NCBI RefSeq assembly: GCF_039537665.1
Contig: NZ_BAABAY010000002.1
Span: 62,001-126,000, forward strand
DNA from: Gaetbulibacter_A aestuarii
Lineage (GTDB): Bacteria; Bacteroidota; Bacteroidia; Flavobacteriales; Flavobacteriaceae
Length of the DNA: 64,000 nucleotides
Direction: 5' to 3'
In this document: positions 16,613 to 25,763 of the stretch, piece by piece
Numbering within the stretch: position 1 is the first letter of the stretch
How the letters are laid out: each line of letters starts with the position of its first letter
Program-made: the position numbers and the translations under genes
Notes under the pieces: model-generated
What the model was told of the DNA's origin: nothing
The model's input: the letters and a program-made list of their open reading frames with translations, nothing else
Database searches by the model: none

Positions 16613-19141
16613 TTAGAACGGATAGTTGATACCAATATTATACGTGGCATTTTTAAAGTTGTATTCGTTGAACCAACGATTACTGGCATCGTATGCCGGA
16701 TCGTGGGTTTTAAAGCCAATATCGAAACGGAAAACAAAGAAACTAAAGTCGTAACGCAGTCCGAATCCTGAACCTACGGCGAGATCTTCAAGAGAGCTGA
16801 AGCCGTTAAAGGTTGCGTTAGGATCGGTAATGTCGTCAAAAACATTCCAAATATTGCCTACATCAACAAAAATGGCCCCATTCAGATTTTCAAAAAGGTT
16901 AAAGCGCTGCTCTACATTGAAGGATATTTTAAAGTTAGCTTCATTAAATTCATTGGTGGATAAGGAGCGTCCCGGACCAAGGCTATAGGCCGTCCAGGCA
17001 CGGTTATCGTTGGGTCCTCCGGCGAAGAAACTCTTCGCGAACGGAATGTTGGTTGAATTTCCGTAGGGGACAGCAATACCTACAAAACCTCTAAAGGCTA
17101 ATACATTTTTTTTACCCAGATCGAAGTGCTTAATGTAATCTACTTCAGCCTTCGTGTACTGCGAGTAAGCCACATTGAATAGTTCATAACGGCCTTTGTC
17201 ATCTTTAGGTAAACCAATAAGTTTCGAAGCGGTATTCAATAAATTCCCGGCTAGTTCGAGTTTGAAACGAAATATTGAAAAATCTTCATCAAAAAGATTA
17301 GTACGCTCATCATTTACAAAGCTGAAGTTGGAAGATAAGATCAGGTTGTTTTCGGTTAATCGTTTTTTACGCTCGTTGATGTTATTAATAGTTTGGCGCT
17401 GCGAGCTCGAAAATTCTTGAGGTGGATTAGGATCAAGCGCATAAGTAATGAAACCTTCTGCACCTGTAGGAATGCTCAAACTTTCATCATTAGGAATATA
17501 ATTTACATCCTGCGCAATCTGATTCAATAGTTTGAAGGAGTTTTGATACACTCCAAAATAATTATCGATGTTCAGATTTCGTACGTATTGTATATTGAAA
17601 AGATCGAATTTGTTCGTTACCTTATCATTGGGATACCAGTTATAATTGAAGGTTCCACTTAAGGTTTGTTTATCGAGACCTATATTGGTTTGACTCGAAG
17701 TAGATAGACTGATCCTGGTACTTGGCGACATATATTTAGGAATAATTCCTTCGGTATAAAACGGAGAAAACAATCGCGGAATAGTAAGTTTCAGATCCAA
17801 GCCATATTCTTTGATATCGAAAAAGGGATCTGAACTATTTTTGTCTTTGGATGAACCAATGGATCCAAAGGCTGAAATTTGAAAGGTTTCAGCACCTCTG
17901 AAAATATTGCGAATAAGCACACTGGGATTCAATGATAAACCAATAGTTTGGATATTACTTTGTGAAACATCAGTGCTAAATCCTAAACTGAATTTTTTAA
18001 GCGGCGTGAGTTTAATGGTATCCGAAAGCGTTTTGTCTTCCGCATTTTCATAATACTGAATATTTGGATATTTAAAAGTACGCAACTCACTGATGTAGCG
18101 ATAGGTTCGGGTTCTATCGATATCCCTGAAAATACGATTTGGAGTAATAAAAACAGCATCAGTAATAGCCTTGGGTCGGTAGCGCATTTTGCCATAGCTA
18201 TATAAATTGAACCCGGCATAACGAATAGAATCTTGAAAGGGTTTGTTTCGGTTTTCAAAAGTATAATCCGTAATGATGTTAACATCGCTAATCTGATAAA
18301 CTTTAAAGGGTTCTCTGGAAAAAGTTTCATCAGGATTTCGAACTTCCCTATTTTGAATTTTCAAACCTACATTAACCTTTTTGTTCGTGCCTATAGTGTC
18401 CATCTCGAAGGTAATGTAATCTTGTTTAAAATGATATAAACCGGAATTTCGCATTTTAGTCGCAATGCGTTCACGTTCACTTTCAAAATTGGCCGTACGG
18501 TATTGCTGTCCTGTAGCAATCAAAGCTTCTTTTTTGCTCTTTTGGTAAATGGTGTCAACAATGGGTGTTTTTATGTCGGTGTATATTGAATCAATAATAA
18601 AGGCCGGACCTGTTTTAATATCGTATTCCACGGAAGCCCGTTTATTATCTTTTCGCGTAATGTTGTAATGTGAATCAACATCAAACCAACCATTATTTAT
18701 GTAATAACTATCAATGCGATCCAGAGATTTATCAGCCTTATTCTCATCTAAGATAACGGGAGCTTCACCCGTTTTTTTAAACCAGTTATTCAATCCCTTT
18801 CGAGATTCTATATATTTATTTAACTGCTTTTCTGAGAGGAAACTTTCAAGATGTTGTCTTTTTTTTGGTCTGGCATTTATGTTGCTTTCTAATATGGAGT
18901 CAATATTGGGTCGTGCCAGGTTGTAGAAATATAAGCGCAACGGAACTCCAGCCAAACGTTTATTGGCATGTTGGTATAATAAATTGTTTAGCGTTTCTGA
19001 ATTATTGGTTTTACCATTAACCTTGATGGTATTTTTGGTGAGCAAGTACTCCTTATCCGATACCCGTTTAACAGCATCACAAGCTGTAAAGCTTTGAAGT
19101 ATTACTAGTGATGCCAGTATTTTAAAGGATAAGTTCTTCAA
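16613..19141 (-). CDS. tamL: TamL-type BamA-family outer membrane lipoprotein
   Basis: 842 aa. Lipobox Q-S-F-T-A-C at about residue 20 gives a lipidated N-terminus, the feature that separates TamL from TamA. POTRA-like repeats occupy about 30-420 (for example Y-I-N-N-G-W-F-D-V and M-R-N-S-G-L-Y-H-F). The C-terminal 16-strand barrel has the conserved R-A-W in N-D-N-R-A-W-T-A-Y and G-F-G-L-R-Y-D, and ends in Y-N-I-G-I-N-Y-P-F. It is expected to work with TamB in outer membrane assembly; no tamB-like gene is in the window. Divergent from the TrmH-family gene, as in related genomes. Confidence 0.85.
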   Translation of the reverse strand: MKNLSFKILASLVILQSFTACDAVKRVSDKEYLLTKNTIKVNGKTNNSETLNNLLYQHANKRLAGVPLRLYFYNLARPNIDSILESNINARPKKRQHLESFLSEKQLNKYIESRKGLNNWFKKTGEAPVILDENKADKSLDRIDSYYINNGWFDVDSHYNITRKDNKRASVEYDIKTGPAFIIDSIYTDIKTPIVDTIYQKSKKEALIATGQQYRTANFESERERIATKMRNSGLYHFKQDYITFEMDTIGTNKKVNVGLKIQNREVRNPDETFSREPFKVYQISDVNIITDYTFENRNKPFQDSIRYAGFNLYSYGKMRYRPKAITDAVFITPNRIFRDIDRTRTYRYISELRTFKYPNIQYYENAEDKTLSDTIKLTPLKKFSLGFSTDVSQSNIQTIGLSLNPSVLIRNIFRGAETFQISAFGSIGSSKDKNSSDPFFDIKEYGLDLKLTIPRLFSPFYTEGIIPKYMSPSTRISLSTSSQTNIGLDKQTLSGTFNYNWYPNDKVTNKFDLFNIQYVRNLNIDNYFGVYQNSFKLLNQIAQDVNYIPNDESLSIPTGAEGFITYALDPNPPQEFSSSQRQTINNINERKKRLTENNLILSSNFSFVNDERTNLFDEDFSIFRFKLELAGNLLNTASKLIGLPKDDKGRYELFNVAYSQYTKAEVDYIKHFDLGKKNVLAFRGFVGIAVPYGNSTNIPFAKSFFAGGPNDNRAWTAYSLGPGRSLSTNEFNEANFKISFNVEQRFNLFENLNGAIFVDVGNIWNVFDDITDPNATFNGFSSLEDLAVGSGFGLRYDFSFFVFRFDIGFKTHDPAYDASNRWFNEYNFKNATYNIGINYPF

Positions 19142-19329
19142 ATGACTATTTTTAATTTATTTAGCTTCGACCGATTTACTTGTGTTAACCCCTCGGAATT
19201 CCGATTTATTATGCCAAAAATACATTTTTTCAACCTAATATGATGAGATATTAATTTCGAACAAAGTCAATTTTACTAATATTTTTTCTTTTTCTTTATA
19301 AAATATAAATTCGCACAGGTCTTTGTGTT

Positions 19330-20058
19330 ATGCTGTCAAAAAATCAAATCAAACATATTACCCGGTTAAAACAAAAAAAATTCCGTCTCCAGGATAAATT
19401 ATTTGTTGTTGAAGGCCTCAAAACTATTCATGAACTTTTGAAATCAGACCTGGAATTATACCAGTTATATACTACGGAGTCCTTCAATCTTAATGCCAAA
19501 AATGAAGTTTTAATTGCTGAAAGTGAACTTAAAAAGATAAGTTTTTTAAAATCACCCCAAAAGGCACTGGCCCTTTTCAAAATTCCTGAATCGAAACCCA
19601 TTGATACAAATCAACTTGTATTAGCTTTGGACGACGTTCGTGATCCGGGGAATTTAGGCACTATAATCCGGTTATGTGATTGGTTTGGAGTTACTGATCT
19701 GGTTTGTAGTAATGAAACCGCAGATTGTTACAATCCAAAGGTTATCCAAGCTACTATGGGGTCGATTGCGCGAGTGAATATTTCATACCTGGACTTACCG
19801 AGCTTTATTAATAATCAAAACGGACCGGTTTTCGGTGCTTTTATGGATGGTAAAAATGTGTATAAAACACCATTACCTGATCAAGGTATTCTGATCATGG
19901 GTAATGAAGCCAATGGTATTTCTGAAGACATTGCCAATTTGGTTACTCAAAAAATTGCGATTCCACGTTTTGGGGATCGTCAGGAAACTGAAAGTTTGAA
20001 TGTGGCCACGGCTACCAGTATCCTATTGAGTGAATTTAAAAGAAATCTAGCTTTGTAG
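19330..20058 (+). CDS. TrmH/SpoU-family RNA methyltransferase
   Basis: 242 aa. An N-terminal substrate-binding domain (about 1-85, L-F-V-V-E-G-L-K-T-I-H-E-L-L) precedes the knotted SPOUT domain. Motif 1 is D-D-V-R-D-P-G-N-L-G-T-I-I-R, motif 2 is I-M-G-N-E-A-N-G-I, and motif 3 is I-P-R-F-G-D-R-Q-E-T-E-S-L-N-V-A. Together they give an AdoMet-dependent 2'-O-ribose methyltransferase of tRNA or rRNA. The target nucleotide cannot be assigned. Divergent from tamL and convergent with porT. Confidence 0.92.
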   Translation: MLSKNQIKHITRLKQKKFRLQDKLFVVEGLKTIHELLKSDLELYQLYTTESFNLNAKNEVLIAESELKKISFLKSPQKALALFKIPESKPIDTNQLVLALDDVRDPGNLGTIIRLCDWFGVTDLVCSNETADCYNPKVIQATMGSIARVNISYLDLPSFINNQNGPVFGAFMDGKNVYKTPLPDQGILIMGNEANGISEDIANLVTQKIAIPRFGDRQETESLNVATATSILLSEFKRNLAL

Positions 20059-20079
20059 AAAACCCTGGAAAAAGGAAGT

Positions 20080-20805
20080 TTATTGGAATGTAAAATTAAG
20101 ATACACCCCTCGGGTTTGCATACTTTTTACGTTTCCTGTCCATGGACTGCTCGGATCTTCATCGCGCACCAATTCATCAGTCATACTGAAAACACCACGA
20201 ATTGACGGTGAAAACTTAAAGTTGAACAAATAAAAGTCAATACCAAAGCCGAGTTCGTAAAAGAAGGGATGACTTTTCATTCGGAATTGCCCGTTCTTGT
20301 TGTCATCAACATTGTTCTCATTACTCGATAAATTGATGGCTGCCGCAAAACCTCCGATTATAAAAGGTTTGAAATTATTGATTCGCTTGGTAGAGATTTT
20401 TAAGAGCAGGGGAACATAAATGTAGGTGGATCGAACCTCACGAAATAAATCATTGTTCGATGGTGTTCCGGAAAAATAGGATCGACTGTAGTAAAATTTT
20501 CTATTCGTCATTACTAATCCGGGCTCTAAACGCAGGTCGAAATAATCGTTTACGCGCAAATTTCCAATTAATCCCACATTAAATCCCGGAGTGCGCTTAA
20601 TGTAAATATCGCGCATATCCTGATTATAATCGAAATTAAAATCCATGAAATTGATTCCCAGAAAGTACCCCCAACGCAACAAATTGTAGTCTGTGGTCCC
20701 ACGCCCTGAATTCCCATCGTACATAACTTTTTCCTTAGTAAACAACTGGGCATGTGTTGTTTGCATTACAAATAAGGCACAAATAAGTATTAAGGCGTTC
20801 TTCAT
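20080..20805 (-). CDS. porT: PorT-like outer membrane beta-barrel (type IX secretion)
   Basis: 241 aa, signal peptide ending T-H-A-Q. The body is an eight-stranded-barrel type sequence with L-R-W-G-Y-F-L-G-I-N-F-M-D-F, R-L-E-P-G-L-V and a terminal strand ending in aromatic F-T-F-Q. Length, the L-R-W-G-Y-F-L-G segment and position directly after ubiE next to the TrmH-family gene fit PorT/SprT, needed for type IX secretion and gliding in this phylum. It starts 3 bases after ubiE, so the two are co-transcribed. PorT rather than a generic small porin is likely but not certain. Confidence 0.75.
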   Translation of the reverse strand: MKNALILICALFVMQTTHAQLFTKEKVMYDGNSGRGTTDYNLLRWGYFLGINFMDFNFDYNQDMRDIYIKRTPGFNVGLIGNLRVNDYFDLRLEPGLVMTNRKFYYSRSYFSGTPSNNDLFREVRSTYIYVPLLLKISTKRINNFKPFIIGGFAAAINLSSNENNVDDNKNGQFRMKSHPFFYELGFGIDFYLFNFKFSPSIRGVFSMTDELVRDEDPSSPWTGNVKSMQTRGVYLNFTFQ

Positions 20806-20808
20806 GTT

Positions 20809-21534
20809 TTATTTGGTTGATTTATAAATTGTAGCTACACCAAAGGTTTGAGGGAAATCTTCAACACTATTAAACCCAATTTTACGTAAAATATTGTTTA
20901 ATGCTTCACCATAGGGAAAAACAGAAGCCGACTCGGATAAATACCGGTAGGCACTTTTATCTTTTGAAAAGACACGACCAATTAGCGGAAGAATAGCTTT
21001 CGAGTAAAAATTATAACCTTGCTTGTAAGGCGTTTTTGTTGGCACTGAAGTTTCCAGGATTACAAAGATACCGCCGGGTTTTAAAACTCTGTAAATATCT
21101 TTTAAACCTTGCTCCAGATCTTCAAAGTTACGTATACCGAAGGCTACCGTAATCGCATCAAAAGTATCGTTCTCAAAAGGCATTTGCTCACTGTCTCCTA
21201 AAACCATCTCGATTTTAGTGTTCAGACCGCGTTTTTTTATCTTGTTTTTACCAACCTCAAGCATGCCGCTGCTTATATCGAGACCTATAATTTTTGAAGC
21301 CCCGGTTTTGGCTAACTCTATGGCCAGATCACCAGTTCCAGTGGCAATATCCAAAACATTTTCCGGGTTTGTTTCACCAACTAGTTTTACTACTTTTTTA
21401 CGCCACTTTATATCAATTCCAAAGGAAATAACGCGGTTCAAACCATCGTACTCACCCGAAATAGTATCGAACATTTCGGTAACCTGAGCTTTTTTTCCTA
21501 ATTCACTATCCTTATATGGTTTAACTTTCGACAA
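20809..21534 (-). CDS. ubiE: Demethylmenaquinone methyltransferase (UbiE/MenG)
   Basis: 241 aa, class I AdoMet methyltransferase. It makes the last step of menaquinone biosynthesis, supplying the quinone that NQR reduces. Motifs: V-T-E-M-F-D-T-I-S-G-E-Y-D near the N-terminus, the AdoMet site D-I-A-T-G-T-G-D-L-A, D-A-I-T-V-A-F-G-I-R-N-F, and R-V-L-K-P-G-G. Upstream gene of a two-gene operon with porT. Confidence 0.95.
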   Translation of the reverse strand: MSKVKPYKDSELGKKAQVTEMFDTISGEYDGLNRVISFGIDIKWRKKVVKLVGETNPENVLDIATGTGDLAIELAKTGASKIIGLDISSGMLEVGKNKIKKRGLNTKIEMVLGDSEQMPFENDTFDAITVAFGIRNFEDLEQGLKDIYRVLKPGGIFVILETSVPTKTPYKQGYNFYSKAILPLIGRVFSKDKSAYRYLSESASVFPYGEALNNILRKIGFNSVEDFPQTFGVATIYKSTK

Positions 21535-21635
21535 ATCGTATCAAATTTTTGGTAAAGATAATCTTAAAAATTCAAGCGCCAATATATCAAAAAGGATAAT
21601 CATTTTTCACTAAAATCATGAAACTAATTTTATAC

Positions 21636-21643
21636 TATATTTG
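21636..21643 (+). promoter_or_regulatory. Candidate -7 element for trkA-trkH
   Basis: TATATTTG is a full TAnnTTTG match, 27 bases upstream of the trkA ATG at 21671. It overlaps the region of an upstream in-frame TTG, which supports the downstream ATG as the true start. Confidence 0.5.
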
Positions 21644-21670
21644 TTAAGACCTTTTATCAACGAGAAACAC

Positions 21671-23020
21671 ATGAAAATTATCATTGCAGGTGCTGGTGAA
21701 GTTGGATTTCATTTAGCTAAATTATTGTCTTATGAATCGCAGGAAATTACGCTGATCGATATTAATAAGGAAAGTTTGGCCTATGCCGATACCCATTTGG
21801 ATATTAAAGTGATAAAAGGCGATGCAACATCTATTTCAATTTTACGAGACTCCCGTATTGAACAAAGTGACCTGTTTATTGCCGTTACTGCAAGTGAAAC
21901 AACAAATATCACGGCTTGTGTTTTAGCGAAGCAACTGGGTTCTAAGCGCACGATTGCACGTATTTCCAACACAGAATTTATCAATTTTAAAGAAGAGGGC
22001 GGATTTACAAAGTTTGGTATTGATGAGTTGATCTCTCCGGAGTCGCTGGCGGCCTCAGAAATTCAATTGTCATTAAAACAATCTTCATTTAATGATACTT
22101 ATGAGTTTGAAAATGGAGCTTTAACCATGGTAGGTTTAACGCTTTCACGTTCGGCATCCTTTGTGGGTAAAACCGTTAAGGACGCTGCTAAGATTTTCCC
22201 TGAAATACATTTTGTGCCCATTGCTATTCAAAGATTTGGATCGCAATACACAATTATTCCCAGAGGAGATACGATGTTTAAACGTGGAGATAATGTGGTA
22301 TTTATTACCTCGGAAGGTGGTGCGGAAGAGTTATGCCGACTTACAGGTAAGAAAAATAGTGAAATTAAAAATGTTATGATCCTCGGTGGTGGTCAAATTG
22401 GTTTTAAAACCGCTCGAGATCTCAGTGATAAAGGTTTCAATGTAAAACTTTTGGAGGTTAATAAAGAACGCGCGTTTGATATTGCAGACGATCTGCCTGA
22501 AGTTTTGGTTATCCATAGTGATGGTAGAAATGTAGATCTACTTGAGGAAGAGAATATCAGTGATATGGATGCTTTTATAGCCGTTGGCGGAAATTCCGAA
22601 ACCAATATCATGTCTTGTTTGGTGGCCAAATCCAAGGGTGTGAAAAAAACGATTGCCCTGGTAGAAAATATGGATTATTTTGAATTATCTCATTCTGTTG
22701 GTATCGAAACGCTTATTAATAAAAAACTCTTAGCTGCTAACAATATATTCAGATACATTCGGAAAGGAGAGGTGGTCGCTATGACCAAACTTAACAATAT
22801 GAATGCTGAGTTATTGGAATTCGAGGTGAGATCTTCTTCAGAAATATGCAACAAGCTCATAAAAAAGGTTGATTTTCCACGATCTGCCATTATTGGTGGT
22901 GTGATCCGAAATGGACTTGGGGTGATTGCCCTGGGGGATTTCAAAATTCAGGAAGGAGACCGCGTTGTGGTTTGCAGCTTACTACAATCAATAAAAGGTG
23001 TTGAAAAGCTTTTTCGCTAG
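21671..23020 (+). CDS. trkA: Trk potassium uptake regulatory subunit TrkA
   Basis: 449 aa from the ATG at 21671; the ten upstream in-frame residues are unlike the family and would precede the promoter. Cytoplasmic NAD(H)-binding gating subunit of Trk. It has two RCK halves, each with a Rossmann glycine motif: G-A-G-E-V-G at residues 7-12 and G-G-G-Q-I-G near 238. Each is followed by an acidic ribose-binding residue (L-I-D-I and L-E-V-N) and a C-terminal TrkA_C domain. trkH follows after 24 bases in the same operon. Confidence 0.95.
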   Translation: MKIIIAGAGEVGFHLAKLLSYESQEITLIDINKESLAYADTHLDIKVIKGDATSISILRDSRIEQSDLFIAVTASETTNITACVLAKQLGSKRTIARISNTEFINFKEEGGFTKFGIDELISPESLAASEIQLSLKQSSFNDTYEFENGALTMVGLTLSRSASFVGKTVKDAAKIFPEIHFVPIAIQRFGSQYTIIPRGDTMFKRGDNVVFITSEGGAEELCRLTGKKNSEIKNVMILGGGQIGFKTARDLSDKGFNVKLLEVNKERAFDIADDLPEVLVIHSDGRNVDLLEEENISDMDAFIAVGGNSETNIMSCLVAKSKGVKKTIALVENMDYFELSHSVGIETLINKKLLAANNIFRYIRKGEVVAMTKLNNMNAELLEFEVRSSSEICNKLIKKVDFPRSAIIGGVIRNGLGVIALGDFKIQEGDRVVVCSLLQSIKGVEKLFR

Positions 23021-23044
23021 GCGGCATTATTCATAAAAGAACAA

Positions 23045-24538
23045 ATGAGACTCAATTATAAGATCATATTTCATTTCCTGGGCTTATTGCTCGTTTTTAA
23101 CGGTGCCTTTATGTTGCTGGCGGCTTTGGTAGGTGCTATTTATAAAGATGGAGTTTCCATGCAAATTGCTCTAGCCGGCCTGATCACCATGATTTTTGGC
23201 GCTATCAGTATGATATTTACCCGAAATCATAAAAAGGAAATCAACAAACGTGAAGGCTATATTGTTGTGGCTTTTGGATGGATCATCATGTCGCTTTCCG
23301 GAACCTTACCTTATGTGATCTCCGGAAGTATTCCCAGTTTTACCAATGCCTTTTTTGAAACGATGTCGGGCTACACCACAACGGGAGCTTCGATTTTAAA
23401 TGATATTGAAATTCTTCCGAAGGGTATTTTATTCTGGCGAAGTTTAACCCATTGGATCGGTGGCATGGGTATCATTGTTTTAGCCATTGCCATTTTACCG
23501 TTATTAGGCATTGGTGGTATGCAGTTATTTGCCGCGGAAGCTCCGGGCCCCAGTGCTGATAAATTACATCCTAGAATTACAGATACGGCAAAGCGTTTGT
23601 GGTTAATCTATTTTGGTTACACAGCTGCTGAAACTATCCTTTTAAACGTTGCGGGGATGTCTTTTTTTGATGCGATGAACCATGCGCTAAGCACCTTGTC
23701 TACCGGCGGATTTTCAACAAAAAACGCCAGTGTTGCTTATTGGAATCATCAACCCTTGATCCAGTATATCATTATTGTATTTATGTTTCTTGCCGGAACC
23801 AACTTTGTTCTGAGTTATTTCGCTTTCAAAGGAAAGATTAAAAAGGTATTGCACGATGAAGAATTCAAACTCTATTTTAAATTCATTGTAATTTTTACAG
23901 CAATAGCTACGCTGATCATTTATTTCAGGGCTGATCTGAGCCAGTCAACGATACATCATCCGATGGTTTGGGGTAAAGGAGAAAGTGCCTTTCGTCATGG
24001 GTTTTTCCAGGTGTTATCTATCGTTACAACCACAGGTTTTGTTTCTGCTGATTATACCTTATGGACGCCTTTTTTGATCGTATTCTTTTTCGGTTTGATG
24101 TTCCTTGGTGGTTCGGCCGGTAGTACTTCCGGAGGGGTAAAGGTGGTTCGTCATTTGATTCTCATTAAAAATGGTTTTTTAGAGTTTAAACGCACCTTAC
24201 ACCCCAATGCCATTTTACCGGTTCGCTATAATATGCGAGCCATTTCCGGAGATATCGTATTTAATATCCTTGGCTTTTTTATTTTGTATATGCTTTCCTT
24301 TATAATTGGTGCACTGGTATTTTCTATGTTTCAGATCGATTTTCATTCTTCTGTAGGACTTTCTGCTTCCAGTTTAGGAAATGTGGGGCCGGCCTTCGGA
24401 AGTTTTGGTCCTGTAAATAATTATGCAGCCTTGCCACCTTTGGGTAAATGGTGGGCTTCTTTTTTAATGCTTATCGGCCGTTTGGAATTATTTACTGTCC
24501 TGATTTTGTTCACGCCTTTCTTCTGGCGGAATCGTTAA
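23045..24538 (+). CDS. trkH: Trk potassium uptake transmembrane protein TrkH
   Basis: 497 aa, about ten to twelve membrane helices with four imperfect pore repeats. Selectivity-filter-like segments: T-T-G-A-S at about residue 115, S-T-G-G-F, T-T-T-G-F and S-L-G-N-V-G. The gating-loop region between is typical (G-G-S-A-G-S-T-S-G-G-V-K). It imports K+ with TrkA, probably driven by H+ or Na+ gradient. Ends close to a long AT-rich spacer. Confidence 0.95.
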   Translation: MRLNYKIIFHFLGLLLVFNGAFMLLAALVGAIYKDGVSMQIALAGLITMIFGAISMIFTRNHKKEINKREGYIVVAFGWIIMSLSGTLPYVISGSIPSFTNAFFETMSGYTTTGASILNDIEILPKGILFWRSLTHWIGGMGIIVLAIAILPLLGIGGMQLFAAEAPGPSADKLHPRITDTAKRLWLIYFGYTAAETILLNVAGMSFFDAMNHALSTLSTGGFSTKNASVAYWNHQPLIQYIIIVFMFLAGTNFVLSYFAFKGKIKKVLHDEEFKLYFKFIVIFTAIATLIIYFRADLSQSTIHHPMVWGKGESAFRHGFFQVLSIVTTTGFVSADYTLWTPFLIVFFFGLMFLGGSAGSTSGGVKVVRHLILIKNGFLEFKRTLHPNAILPVRYNMRAISGDIVFNILGFFILYMLSFIIGALVFSMFQIDFHSSVGLSASSLGNVGPAFGSFGPVNNYAALPPLGKWWASFLMLIGRLELFTVLILFTPFFWRNR

Positions 24539-24685
24539 TAGCGCGCTTTTTTTGTTTTCTTTTTTTGAATAATATAATGTAACATTTCTAAGCATTTTAT
24601 TACTTATAAATACATACTTCATGAGGTATTTGATACTTACCTGAAAACTTCTCAGGATGACATTTCAATTTAATATTTACACATT

Positions 24686-24952
24686 ATGGGCGGCGAAGGC
24701 TTTATGATGCATGCCAATAAATCTCTTAAGGAAAATCGATCCTTGTTGGCCAAACGCAAAGACAAACAAAATTTACAAGGAAGTTATGCCAAGGTAAAAC
24801 TGGCAAAATTCCCGAAAGCAACCAGTGAACAACTGGAAAAAATAAGGAAACGCATGCAAGCCGAAAATAGAAGGAACAAAATAATTCTGATCATTTCGTT
24901 TGCACTTATTAGTATCGTTGTAACCTCTTTCATATTTTTATATTTGAATTAA
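24686..24952 (+). CDS. Small tail-anchored membrane protein, unknown function
   Basis: 88 aa. Residues 1-66 are soluble, basic and probably helical (rich in Lys/Arg: K-S-L-K-E-N-R-S-L-L-A-K-R-K-D-K, Q-L-E-K-I-R-K-R-M). Residues 66-87 are one membrane helix (I-I-L-I-I-S-F-A-L-I-S-I-V-V-T-S) with the C-terminus just outside. I recognise this as a type of small protein common in flavobacterial genomes but know no function. It has its own terminator (25028-25052). Confidence 0.6.
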   Translation: MGGEGFMMHANKSLKENRSLLAKRKDKQNLQGSYAKVKLAKFPKATSEQLEKIRKRMQAENRRNKIILIISFALISIVVTSFIFLYLN

Positions 24953-25027
24953 ATTTCTTAACTTCAAAACAAGTAATTTAGATACTTAAAAAAGATCCTT
25001 CTTATCAAAATCTCCTTAGGTATTAAT

Positions 25028-25052
25028 AGCCTGATTTTTTTCAGGCTTTTTT
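25028..25052 (+). terminator. Terminator after the small tail-anchored protein gene
   Basis: Stem AGCCTGA / TCAGGCT, loop of T, followed by TTTTTC. It separates the gene from the YceI promoter module 26 bases further on. Confidence 0.8.
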
Positions 25053-25077
25053 CATTTTATTAAAAAAAGATTGACTT

Positions 25078-25091
25078 ATGACAAAAGTCAT
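25078..25091 (+). promoter_or_regulatory. Palindromic operator candidate ATGAC-N4-GTCAT (site 2)
   Basis: Perfect inverted repeat ATGAC AAAA GTCAT, extended by one base pair on each side (TATGAC / GTCATA). Its centre (25084.5) is 33 bp upstream of the centre of the -7 element at 25114-25121, i.e. about -42 from the predicted start, the class II activator position for CRP/FNR proteins. It has the same motif and spacing as the site at 1343-1356. Confidence 0.6.
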
Positions 25092-25093
25092 AT

Positions 25094-25121
25094 TTTGCCC
25101 CGCTCTTTTGAAGGAACTTTG
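25094..25121 (+). promoter_or_regulatory. Candidate promoter of the YceI-porin operon
   Basis: TTTG (25094-25097), 16 bases, then GAACTTTG (25114-25121), which matches TAnnTTTG at 7 of 8 positions. The predicted start near 25127 leaves a 20-base leader to the ATG at 25147 and rules out the in-frame ATG at 25078, which lies inside the operator. Confidence 0.5.
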
Positions 25122-25146
25122 TATCGTAATATTAAAACTACAAATC

Positions 25147-25734
25147 ATGAAAACCGCAAAAACACGTAAGTATTATGCTTTAATAGCCTTAATTACCTTG
25201 GGGTTATTAACTGTCAATCTGGTTTCAGCCCAAGAGTTTAAACTTAATGACAATGCTTCTACTTTAAAGGTTTTGGGTACCTCGAATTTGCATGACTGGC
25301 ATTTACAGGGAGAACAAAAAAGTGGTGAAATCACTTTTGAAGATCTTGGTAAATGTGCCATTAAAACCTGCGATTTCAAAGTGAAATCTGAAGCCCTTTT
25401 AAGTGGGAAAAAAGCCATGGACAAAAACACGTTCAAAGCGCTAAAAACCGATGAATACAAAAACATCACATTCAATTTAGTTAAAGTGGACAATGTTCTT
25501 GAAAAGGGCGCAAACAAGTACCTGGTAAAAGGCCATGGCGACTTAACCATTACTGGCGTAACCCAACGGATTCCTATTGAATTCAATGTGGACATAAATC
25601 AGGGAAAAATCATTTTAGAAGGAACCAAAAAAATAAAAATGACAGATTATAATGTAGATCCACCAACAGCCTTATTTGGCGCCATTACTACAGGCGACGA
25701 ATTAACCATAGAATTTAAAAACATTTATCAATAA
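25147..25734 (+). CDS. YceI-family periplasmic lipid-binding protein
   Basis: 195 aa from the ATG at 25147. The signal peptide ends N-L-V-S-A-Q. The mature protein has the YceI lipocalin-like pattern: L-K-V-L-G-T-S-N-L-H-D-W, D-E-Y-K-N-I-T-F, G-D-L-T-I-T-G-V-T and a final strand E-L-T-I-E-F. YceI proteins bind polyisoprenoids such as quinones in a hydrophobic tunnel. It is followed after 29 bases by a porin-like gene and then by a second YceI relative. The promoter region carries the palindrome module shared with the CBS gene. Confidence 0.88.
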   Translation: MKTAKTRKYYALIALITLGLLTVNLVSAQEFKLNDNASTLKVLGTSNLHDWHLQGEQKSGEITFEDLGKCAIKTCDFKVKSEALLSGKKAMDKNTFKALKTDEYKNITFNLVKVDNVLEKGANKYLVKGHGDLTITGVTQRIPIEFNVDINQGKIILEGTKKIKMTDYNVDPPTALFGAITTGDELTIEFKNIYQ

Positions 25735-25763
25735 AAACTATAACACCAAAAAAAAACAAAATC

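Noticed and set aside
19190..19205. Palindrome around CGGAATTCCG upstream of the TrmH gene
   Set aside because: It is only ten bases with no second copy and no consistent distance to a -7 element.
21641..21670. Upstream in-frame start for trkA
   Set aside because: It would place the start inside the -7 element and adds residues unlike the family.
24657..24670. ATGAC half-site before the tail-anchored protein gene
   Set aside because: Only one half is present (the second is CAATT), and it lies 25 bases from the ATG, too close for the 33-bp architecture.
25078..25146. Upstream ATG for the first YceI protein
   Set aside because: That ATG is the left arm of the palindrome and precedes the predicted transcription start.
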